From: Aquabacterium sp.
GTDB taxonomy: Bacteria; Pseudomonadota; Gammaproteobacteria; Burkholderiales; Burkholderiaceae_C
Direction of reading: 5' to 3'
Assembly (NCBI GenBank): GCA_017989885.1
Contig: JAGNPA010000172.1
Span: 1 to 5,054 of the forward strand
Length of the DNA stretch: 5,054 nt
Below the pieces are notes generated by a model. That model was not told where the DNA came from and searched no databases. It was given only the letters and a program-made list of their open reading frames with translations. The position numbers and the translations under genes were made by a program. Of this stretch, positions 1 to 5,054 are shown one piece after another (positions within the stretch are counted from its first letter, which is position 1; each line of letters opens with the position of its first letter).

Positions 1-1017
1 GTGCTCACCAGTCAGGACCAGATCGACGCCCTGCTGGCGCGCGGCATGTACGTGGATCAGGACGAGTATGAGGCCGCTCAAAAGTCCAGTTATGCACCCG
101 AGAAACGCAAAGACCCGTTCTCGTTGTGGGGTGACATCCTGAAGCGCGCAGGCGCTCTGCTGCGCCAGTTCCACGACAACCCGCAGTTCGCCAAAGACAT
201 CACCGACCTGTCAGGCCAAATCCACGCGGCCATGCAAGCCGACCAGGAAGTGGGCACCTTCGAGATGATGCATGGCGGCGCGACGGGCTACTCCGTTTCT
301 CACTCTCTGCAGACCGCCTTCGTGGCCAGCCTGGCCGCTGAGCGGCTGGGCTGGAGCGACAGCGAAAAGCTCGCGCTCATCCGGGCTGCATTGACGATGA
401 ACATCGCCATGCTGGACCTGCAGAACACCCTGGCGACACAGACAACTCCCTTGACACCCGCTCAACGTGCGGACATCGACAGCCACCCCCAGCGAGGACG
501 CGCCATGCTGGAAGCGGCCCAGGTCACCTGTCAGGACTGGTTGCGCACCGTCGAGCAGCACCACGTGACCGTGGACGGCAGAGATATCCCCAAAGACCGA
601 ACCGACATCAGTCCACTGGCCTGCATGGTGCATTACACAGACGTCTATCTGGCCCGCATCAGTCCGCGCGCCACCCGTGCGGCGCAAGCCGTGAATGTGG
701 CCGCCCGTGACCTGTTCATGAAAGCCGGAGGTGCGGACAACCCTTATGCTGCGGCCATCATCAAGGAGGTGGGCATTTATCCACCAGGCAGCTTCGTGAA
801 GCTGGCCAATGGCGACACGGCCGTGGTCGTGCGCAAAGGCGAAACGGCGGTCACCCCACAGGTGCACAGTCTGATCAGTGCCGATGGTTGGGCCTTTCCA
901 GACTCGAAGCTGCGCGACACGGCCAAGCCCGAGTTCAAGGTCACCGCTTCGGTTCCGCGCGGCAATGTGATGCTGACCTTGAACCGCGCCAAGCTGTTCG
1001 GCTACGCCACCGCCTGA
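1..1017 (+). CDS. Degenerate HD-GYP domain protein, copy 1 (5' end probably outside window)
   Basis: This gene encodes a protein related to HD-GYP cyclic-di-GMP phosphodiesterases, which are cytoplasmic signalling enzymes. Visible are the end of an N-terminal region (residues 1-36), an HD-GYP-like core (about 75-226) and a conserved C-terminal tail (about 258-338, beginning Tyr-Pro-Pro-Gly-Ser-Phe-Val). Of the metal ligands known in the family, His101, His162, His187-His188 and Asp214 are present at the expected spacing. The HD dyad is Met133-Asn134, the Lys of the HDxGK motif is Met137, and GYP is Asp195-Ile196-Pro197. I infer weak or no phosphodiesterase activity, perhaps a binding or partner role. 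The frame is open from base 1, where a GTG could serve as start. However, residues 2-20 resemble the middle of the N-terminal domain in relatives, so the true start is probably upstream. A close paralogue follows 155 bp downstream on the same strand. Confidence 0.85.
   Translation: MLTSQDQIDALLARGMYVDQDEYEAAQKSSYAPEKRKDPFSLWGDILKRAGALLRQFHDNPQFAKDITDLSGQIHAAMQADQEVGTFEMMHGGATGYSVSHSLQTAFVASLAAERLGWSDSEKLALIRAALTMNIAMLDLQNTLATQTTPLTPAQRADIDSHPQRGRAMLEAAQVTCQDWLRTVEQHHVTVDGRDIPKDRTDISPLACMVHYTDVYLARISPRATRAAQAVNVAARDLFMKAGGADNPYAAAIIKEVGIYPPGSFVKLANGDTAVVVRKGETAVTPQVHSLISADGWAFPDSKLRDTAKPEFKVTASVPRGNVMLTLNRAKLFGYATA
100..1017 (+). repeat. Tandem duplication unit, left copy
   Basis: This is the left member of a direct repeat of diverged coding sequence; the right member lies at a constant offset of +1079 bp. 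Similarity begins around the shared GAGAAAC at 100-106 and ends at the stop codon. Exact matches include 253-277 and 814-836. No indel is needed across the unit. Confidence 0.85.
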
Positions 1018-1172
1018 ACGCCAGCCGCGCGGCATTTCCAGACGGATGCCAGCGTCAGGGCGACGATTTCGCGATCAGCCGTTACCATGGTGCGTGCAAC
1101 ACCCTCTCGACCGGTGGTTGAGATGCATGTGTACCCCTGGACCCGCTCGAGATCAGTCGAAACGAAGCAGAC
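1018..1172. other. Spacer between the two HD-GYP paralogues
   Basis: This 155-bp stretch has no convincing gene. It contains a 10-bp palindrome at 1024-1033 and a weak 5-bp stem (1031-1035 with 1046-1050), but no T-run follows, so I do not call a terminator. I found no good promoter. The copy 2 frame is closed by TGA at 1119-1121. The spacer is too short to hold the N-terminal domain expected for a full-length relative. The part nearest copy 2 may be decayed N-terminal sequence, but the similarity is very weak. Confidence 0.5.
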
Positions 1173-2096
1173 ATGTCGGAGAAACCCAAGGACCCCTTCC
1201 TGCTGTGGAGCAGCATCCTCAAGCGAACGGGCATGCTGCTGCGCCAGCACAAGGACAACCCCCGATTCGCGCAAGATCTGAGCGAGCTCGCGGGTGTGAT
1301 CCATTGGGCCATGCAGCAGGATCAGGAAATTGGCACCTTCGAGATGATGCATGGCGAAACCATGGGCTACGCCATTGCGCACTCATTGCAAACCGCCTTT
1401 GTGGCCGGCTTGGCGGCCGGGCGCCTCGGCTGGAGCGAATCAGACCGACTGACGCTGATCCGGGCCGCGTTGACCATGAACATCGCCATGCTGGACTTGC
1501 AAAATGTGCTGTCACTGCAGACCACGCCACTCACCGCCAAGCAGCGTATCGAGATCGACAGCCATCCACAGCGGGGGCGAGAGATTCTGGAGGCTGCCAA
1601 CGTGACATGCCAGGATTGGTTACGCACGGTGGAGCAGCATCACGTGACCCTCGATGGCAGAGACGTTCCGCAAGACCGCACCGACCTGAGTCAATTGGCC
1701 TGCATGGTGCACTACGCCGATGTGTACATGGCACGCATCAGCCCGCGCTCCTCGCGTGTGGCCCAGCCCGTCAACATCGCCGCGCGCGAGTTGTTCGTAA
1801 AGGCCGGCGGTGCCGACAATCCCTACGCGGCCGCCATCATCAAGGAGATGGGCCTCTACCCCCCTGGCAGCTTCGTCAAGCTAACCAATGGGGACACGGC
1901 CGTGGTCGTGCGCAAGGGCGACACCGCTGCCACACCTCAGGTGCACAGCTTGATCAGCGCCGACGGTTGGGTGTTTCCTGACTCGAAGATGCGCGATACG
2001 GCGAAAGCCGAGTTCCGTGTCACGGCCTCGGTACCGCGTGGCGACGTGATGTTGAGTCTGAACCGCGCCAAGCTGTTCGGCTACACCACCGCCTGA
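1173..2096 (+). CDS. Degenerate HD-GYP domain protein, copy 2, lacking the N-terminal region
   Basis: This is a 307-residue paralogue of the preceding gene. From Lys6 to the C-terminus it aligns without a gap to copy 1 (offset 31 residues), with about 65 differences in 302 positions. Retained ligand positions are His70, His131, His156-His157 and Asp183. The HD dyad is Met102-Asn103, as in copy 1, and the GYP site is Asp164-Val165-Pro166. Loss of the catalytic signature therefore predates the duplication or was shared afterwards. ATG 1173 is chosen because TGA at 1119-1121 closes the frame and no better start lies between; the ribosome site (GAAG at 1164-1167) is weak. The protein starts just before the conserved KDPF segment, so the N-terminal domain is absent. 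Substitutions are mostly conservative and the frame is intact, which argues for a maintained gene, perhaps cotranscribed with copy 1. The 3' end overlaps convergent bioF by 16 bp. Confidence 0.85.
   Translation: MSEKPKDPFLLWSSILKRTGMLLRQHKDNPRFAQDLSELAGVIHWAMQQDQEIGTFEMMHGETMGYAIAHSLQTAFVAGLAAGRLGWSESDRLTLIRAALTMNIAMLDLQNVLSLQTTPLTAKQRIEIDSHPQRGREILEAANVTCQDWLRTVEQHHVTLDGRDVPQDRTDLSQLACMVHYADVYMARISPRSSRVAQPVNIAARELFVKAGGADNPYAAAIIKEMGLYPPGSFVKLTNGDTAVVVRKGDTAATPQVHSLISADGWVFPDSKMRDTAKAEFRVTASVPRGDVMLSLNRAKLFGYTTA
1179..2096 (+). repeat. Tandem duplication unit, right copy
   Basis: This is the right member of the direct repeat, matching 100-1017 at an offset of 1079 bp. Its left boundary is six bases downstream of the copy 2 start codon and its right boundary is the stop codon. 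The divergence, largely at third codon positions plus conservative replacements, indicates an old duplication rather than an assembly artefact. Confidence 0.85.
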
Positions 2097-3313
2097 GCCA
2101 AAGCTCGGCACAACTGATCCACCTGTTCCAGCGTGTGGGCGGCCGACAGCGAAATGCGCAGGCGCGCCGTCCCCTCGGGCACGGTGGGCGGACGGATGGC
2201 CGGCACCCACACGCCTTGTGCATCCAGCTTCGCCATCACCGCCAGGGCGTCCTCATTGCTGCCAATGATCAAGGGCTGGATCGCGGTGTCGGAGGGCATC
2301 AGCTGCCAGGGCAGCCCCGCCTTGGCGACGCCTTCGCGCAGGCGCGCCTGCAGCGCCCGCAGGTGATCGCGACGCCCGCCCTCCTCCTGCATGACGCGCA
2401 CGCTGGCGCGCAAGGCTTCGGCGATCATGGCCGGGGTGGCGGTGGCGAACATGTAGGTGCGCGCTTTTTGCAGCACCCACTCGACCATGCTGGGTTCGCC
2501 GGCCACGAACGCGCCGGCCACCCCGGCCGCCTTGCCCAAGGTGGCCATGTAGATCAGGCGGTCCATGCGGCCCTGCCAGGCGGGCGCCACGCCCTCGCGT
2601 CCGGCCATGCCGTGGTACGACAAGGTGCCCTCGCCATGCTCGCCCAGCACGCCAAAGCCGTGCGCGTCGTCGATCATCAGCCAGGCATCAAAGCGCTCGC
2701 ACAAGGCCATCAAGGCCGGCACGTTGGCCACGTTGCCGTCCATGCTGAACACGGCATCGGTCACCACCAGCTTGCGGCGGGCGGTACTGGCCTGCAGCGC
2801 CTGCGCCAGCGCCGCCAGATCGGCGTGCGGGACCACATGCAACTCGGCGCGGGACAGGCGGATGCCATCGATCAGGCAGGCATGGTTGAGCGCGTCGGAG
2901 AACACCGCATCGCCCTTGCCCACCAGCGCCGGGATGATGCCGACATTGGCCGCGTAGCCCGCGTAGAAGTACAAGGCCCGCGGCAAGCCCACCAAGGCGG
3001 CCAGTTCGGTTTCCAGAGCCTCGTGGGCCGGGCTGTGACCGCAGACCAACGGGGAAGCGGTCGCGCCCACGCCGTAGCGGGCGGCCGCCTGCTGCGCGGC
3101 CTCAATGACCGCCGGGTGCTGGGACAGCCCAAGGTAGTCGTTGCTGCCGAAAGACAGGCGGGGCCGCCCGTCGATCAGGTAATGGGTGCCGCGCAGGTCC
3201 TCTTCGTCGGCCGACAGATCGGCAGGCGCTTTCAGGGGGATCACCTGGCGGCGTTGGCGGGCCAGGTGGGCGGCGCGCAGTTGCGCCAGTTCTTGGTCAA
3301 ACAATCCAGTCAT
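2081..3313 (-). CDS. bioF: 8-amino-7-oxononanoate synthase (biotin synthesis)
   Basis: BioF is a cytoplasmic PLP enzyme that condenses pimeloyl-ACP (or pimeloyl-CoA) with L-alanine to give 8-amino-7-oxononanoate, CO2 and the free carrier. The 410-residue sequence has the alpha-oxoamine synthase motifs in order: SNDYLGL (57-63), NHA with His144 for PLP stacking, FSMDG (189-193), DDAHGFG (215-221) and TLGKAAG (258-264) with Lys261 as the Schiff-base lysine. [15 protein letters not shown] (372-386) near the C-terminus is characteristic of BioF and argues against glycine C-acetyltransferase (Kbl). It is somewhat longer than E. coli BioF (384), partly through extra residues around 235-251. ATG 3313 precedes the expected N-terminus, but no strong Shine-Dalgarno is visible. 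The gene lies 37 bp downstream of nhaR on the same strand. No bioA, bioD or bioB is adjacent. Its TAG stop (2081-2083) lies within the HD-GYP copy 2 gene. Confidence 0.95.
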   Translation of the reverse strand: MTGLFDQELAQLRAAHLARQRRQVIPLKAPADLSADEEDLRGTHYLIDGRPRLSFGSNDYLGLSQHPAVIEAAQQAAARYGVGATASPLVCGHSPAHEALETELAALVGLPRALYFYAGYAANVGIIPALVGKGDAVFSDALNHACLIDGIRLSRAELHVVPHADLAALAQALQASTARRKLVVTDAVFSMDGNVANVPALMALCERFDAWLMIDDAHGFGVLGEHGEGTLSYHGMAGREGVAPAWQGRMDRLIYMATLGKAAGVAGAFVAGEPSMVEWVLQKARTYMFATATPAMIAEALRASVRVMQEEGGRRDHLRALQARLREGVAKAGLPWQLMPSDTAIQPLIIGSNEDALAVMAKLDAQGVWVPAIRPPTVPEGTARLRISLSAAHTLEQVDQLCRALAQAVV

Positions 3314-3350
3314 TCGCCAAGGTTAACCCCAACTGTGCGCGCTCTGGACC

Positions 3351-4256
3351 TCAACGGTTCCAGGCGGCGAACAGCCCGGCGCGGGCCGCCTGGGTGATCG
3401 CGGCCACGCCGGGGTGGGTGATGCGTCGCTCGACGGTGATCACATAGAACTCCTCGATCAGGTCGGTGGCCTCGCCCAGCAGGCGCGCACCGTACTGCGT
3501 GCGCACCTCCTGGTCCAGCACCATGGGCGCCACGAAGACCCCATGACCCTGCTTGCCCAGCTCGGTCACCAGCGCGCCATCGTCAAACTCGCCCACCACG
3601 CGGGGACGCAGCTTGTGCTTGCCCAGCCACTGCGTCAGGCGCACACCCATGGCCGAATCGGCACCCGGCGCCAGCAGAGGCAAGCCGTCCAGGCAGGCCG
3701 GGAACGGCCCACTGGCGCGTTCGGCCAGGGCCGCGCTGGCGTAAAAGCCCACGTTCGAGCCCCCCAGGCGGTGATTGAAGGCGGTCACGCTCAGGGCCGG
3801 CGGCAGGGGAATGTCGGACAGGACCAGATCGAGGCGGTGCACGGCCAGTTCGGCCAGCAGGCTGTCGAGCTTGCCTTCACGGCTGATGACCTTGAAGGGT
3901 TGGGCCTGGGTCATGGCCGGCTCCAGCAGGCGGGTCACCACCAGCTTGGGCACCGCGTCGGCATTGCCCACGCGCAGCTCGACCGGGCGCAAGGCCCCCT
4001 GGGGCTGGCGCACCACCTGCTCCAGCTCGGCGCCCAGGTTGAAGATGTCCTGTGCGTAGCTGAAAGCGAGCTGGCCGGTTTCGGTCATCTCCAGCTTGCG
4101 GCCTTTCTTGCGAAACAGCGGCCGCCCGATCTGCTCTTCCAGCAGCTGGATCTGGCCGCTGATGGTCTGCGGCGTGACGTGCAGATGCTCGCCCGCCTTC
4201 ACGACGCCACCGAGGCGTGCCACGGTCCAGAAATAGAGCAGGTGCTTGTAGTTCAT
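3351..4256 (-). CDS. nhaR: LysR-family transcriptional regulator, NhaR type
   Basis: This 301-residue protein has an N-terminal winged helix-turn-helix (about 3-62, recognition region around GVVKAGEHLHVTPQTISGQI) and a LysR-type effector domain (about 92-295). The start NYKHLLYFW, TPQTISGQI, LFRKKGRKLE, GEFDDGALV (222-230) and EEFYVITVERRITHPGV (268-284) match, from memory, the pattern of E. coli NhaR. That protein is the Na+/pH-responsive activator of nhaA, also reported to act on pgaABCD. Length is as expected. ATG 4256 is supported by alignment with the NhaR N-terminus, although the ribosome site is poor. No nhaA antiporter is visible here. The gene is divergent from a Bax inhibitor-1 gene across 121 bp, the classical LysR arrangement, and runs towards bioF. 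I am sure of the family and fairly sure of the NhaR subgroup; the targets are inferred. Confidence 0.88.
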   Translation of the reverse strand: MNYKHLLYFWTVARLGGVVKAGEHLHVTPQTISGQIQLLEEQIGRPLFRKKGRKLEMTETGQLAFSYAQDIFNLGAELEQVVRQPQGALRPVELRVGNADAVPKLVVTRLLEPAMTQAQPFKVISREGKLDSLLAELAVHRLDLVLSDIPLPPALSVTAFNHRLGGSNVGFYASAALAERASGPFPACLDGLPLLAPGADSAMGVRLTQWLGKHKLRPRVVGEFDDGALVTELGKQGHGVFVAPMVLDQEVRTQYGARLLGEATDLIEEFYVITVERRITHPGVAAITQAARAGLFAAWNR

Positions 4257-4257
4257 A

Positions 4258-4292
4258 TCGGTTTCATCGACATGTTGACATCAAAAAACCGA
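4258..4292. promoter_or_regulatory. Inverted repeat, candidate LysR-type operator
   Basis: TCGGTTT (4258-4264) and AAACCGA (4286-4292) are perfect 7-bp inverted arms separated by 21 bp. Inside lies an imperfect 12-bp dyad, TCGACATGTTGA (4267-4278). The element begins two bases upstream of the nhaR start codon. It sits about 35-70 bp upstream of the start site expected from the candidate + strand promoter, where LysR regulators usually bind to activate. The regulatory role is inferred. Confidence 0.45.
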
Positions 4293-4293
4293 A

Positions 4294-4322
4294 TTTACGC
4301 GAAACATCGGCCTGCGTACAGT
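4294..4322 (+). promoter_or_regulatory. Candidate sigma-70 promoter for the Bax inhibitor-1 gene
   Basis: TTTACG (4294-4299) and TACAGT (4317-4322) are separated by 17 bp, and each matches the -35 or -10 consensus at four of six positions. Transcription would start near 4329, giving a leader of about 50 nt. A weak consensus would fit activator dependence. It is a pattern match only. Confidence 0.4.
4296..4318. promoter_or_regulatory. Second inverted repeat overlapping the promoter
   Basis: TACGC (4296-4300) and GCGTA (4314-4318) form perfect 5-bp inverted arms around 13 bp, lying between the candidate -35 and -10 boxes. It could be a second regulator contact site, but 5-bp arms arise easily by chance. 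Confidence 0.3.
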
Positions 4323-4364
4323 GCGGGGTGTCGTGGTCCGTTTCCGGTACCACTGGTTTTCTGC

Positions 4365-4370
4365 AAGGAG
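4365..4370 (+). promoter_or_regulatory. Strong ribosome binding site for the Bax inhibitor-1 gene
   Basis: AAGGAG ends 7 bases before ATG 4378, an ideal Shine-Dalgarno spacing. It decides the start codon of the downstream gene and is the best ribosome site in the window. Confidence 0.85.
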
Positions 4371-4377
4371 TTCCGCC

Positions 4378-5054
4378 ATGTCCAACGACATCCGATCCGA
4401 ACTGCGCTCGTTCCCGTCCGCAGGCGACGTCACCACGGTGACGCCCGTCAGCGCCCAACGTGTGCTGCGCAACACCTATGCCCTGCTGGGCCTGACCCTG
4501 GCGTTCAGCGCCCTGGTCGCTGGCGTGGCAATGAGCCTGAATCTGCCGCACCCCGGCATTCTGGTGACCCTGGTGGGCTTTTACGGCCTGTTCTTCCTGG
4601 TCAACAAGACCGCCAACAGTGGCAAGGGCGTGCTGGCCGTGTTCGCCTTGACCGGCTTTATGGGCTACACCCTGGGCCCCACCTTGAACGCCGTCATGAG
4701 CATGCCAGGCGGCAGCGCCACGATCACCAATGCCCTGGCGGCCACGGCGGCGGCGTTCCTGGGCTTGTCGGCCATTGCCCTGACGACCAAACGCGACTTC
4801 AGCTTCATGGGCAAGTTCCTCATGATCGGCATGCTGGTGGCGGTGGCCTTGGGCCTGGGCGCGATCTTCTTTGAAGTGCCGGCCCTGAGCCTGGCCGTGT
4901 CCGGCATGGTGGTCCTGCTGTCTTGCGGCCTGATCCTGTTCGAGACCAGCCGCATCGTCAACGGTGGCGAAACCAACTACGTCATGGCCACGGTGGGCCT
5001 GTTCGTCACGATCTACAACCTGTTCAGCAGCCTGCTGATGCTGTTCGGCCTGGG
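4378..5054 (+). CDS. Bax inhibitor-1/YccA family membrane protein (3' end outside window)
   Basis: The frame is open from ATG 4378 to the window edge, giving 225 full codons and no stop. After a polar N-terminus (1-30) there are about seven hydrophobic segments: roughly 33-53, 60-76, 84-106, 117-136, 145-165, 169-188 and 201-224. The motif near 185-216 (LILFETSRIVNGGETNYV followed by LFVTIYNLF) is typical of the bacterial BI-1/YccA group. Members are inner-membrane proteins; E. coli YccA modulates the FtsH protease, and Bacillus YetJ is a pH-sensitive Ca2+ leak. Family lengths of about 220-235 residues suggest only a few residues are missing. The two acidic residues of the YetJ pH-sensing pair appear here as Glu189 and Thr211. 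The gene is divergent from nhaR, whose product may regulate it. Family is confident; exact role is not. Confidence 0.92.
   Translation, partial: MSNDIRSELRSFPSAGDVTTVTPVSAQRVLRNTYALLGLTLAFSALVAGVAMSLNLPHPGILVTLVGFYGLFFLVNKTANSGKGVLAVFALTGFMGYTLGPTLNAVMSMPGGSATITNALAATAAAFLGLSAIALTTKRDFSFMGKFLMIGMLVAVALGLGAIFFEVPALSLAVSGMVVLLSCGLILFETSRIVNGGETNYVMATVGLFVTIYNLFSSLLMLFGL

Larger units (their letters stand above)
4257..4377. promoter_or_regulatory. Divergent control region between nhaR and the Bax inhibitor-1 gene
   Basis: This region must carry the 5' signals for both flanking genes. It is more AT-rich at its left end (A-run 4283-4288) than the surrounding coding DNA. It holds two inverted repeats, a candidate + strand promoter, a leader hairpin and a ribosome site, the main ones listed separately. 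I could not identify a good minus-strand promoter for nhaR. Confidence 0.7.

Noticed and set aside
211..1035. A 274-codon - strand open frame opposite HD-GYP copy 1
   Set aside because: It mirrors the codon bias of the real gene. A related but differently interrupted frame appears opposite copy 2, as expected for a shadow.
1024..1050. Palindrome and short stem after HD-GYP copy 1 as a terminator
   Set aside because: The stem is only about 5 bp and no T-run follows.
1046..1981. A 311-codon + strand open frame overlapping HD-GYP copy 2
   Set aside because: It is out of frame with the conserved HD-GYP coding sequence, and its protein is rich in Arg, His and Gly without a domain. Its first part is used only as weak evidence for an N-terminal remnant.
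2081..3313. Glycine C-acetyltransferase (Kbl) as an alternative for the PLP enzyme
   Set aside because: The C-terminal [15 protein letters not shown] segment and the SNDYLGL start favour BioF over Kbl.
2135..3397. A 420-codon + strand open frame antisense to bioF
   Set aside because: It lies opposite a clear BioF gene, is rich in His, Gly, Gln and Arg, and shows no recognisable domain. Long antisense frames are common in GC-rich DNA.
4275..4280. Perfect TTGACA as the -35 box for the Bax inhibitor-1 gene
   Set aside because: No acceptable -10 lies 16-18 bp downstream (the sequence there is around ACGCGAAA). It more likely belongs to the repeat region.
3414..4874. A 486-codon + strand open frame crossing nhaR and the Bax inhibitor-1 gene
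   Set aside because: It is antisense to nhaR and then runs out of frame through a well-supported membrane protein gene. Its composition is low-complexity and no family is recognisable.

Overview
The window is GC-rich, densely coded DNA of Betaproteobacteria type, most likely order Burkholderiales and probably a Comamonadaceae-like lineage. This rests on the style of the HD-GYP proteins, the BioF sequence and the NhaR-type regulator; no rRNA or other taxonomic marker is present. I see no tRNA, rRNA, CRISPR array or insertion sequence.

Left part (1-2096, + strand): two consecutive genes for HD-GYP-like proteins. They are tandem paralogues that align without a gap over about 302 residues at roughly 78% identity (my count by eye). 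Both have lost the same hallmark residues: the HD dyad reads Met-Asn and the GYP motif reads Asp-Ile/Val-Pro. They probably lack normal cyclic-di-GMP phosphodiesterase activity. The first copy probably begins upstream of the window. The second lacks the N-terminal segment and starts at 1173.

Middle (2081-4256, - strand): a LysR-family gene of the NhaR type is followed 37 bp downstream by bioF (8-amino-7-oxononanoate synthase, biotin synthesis). The two could share a transcript. The 3' end of bioF overlaps the 3' end of the second HD-GYP copy by 16 bp in convergent orientation, so the bioF stop codon lies inside the duplicated unit.

Right part (4257-5054): a 121-bp divergent intergenic region holds two inverted repeats, a candidate promoter and a strong ribosome binding site. 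It separates nhaR from a gene for a Bax inhibitor-1/YccA family membrane protein, which runs off the right edge. The layout suggests that the NhaR-type regulator controls this membrane protein and possibly itself and bioF.

The most unusual item is the tandem pair of catalytically degenerate HD-GYP proteins. The rest looks like ordinary chromosomal core or near-core content with a somewhat unexpected gene order.
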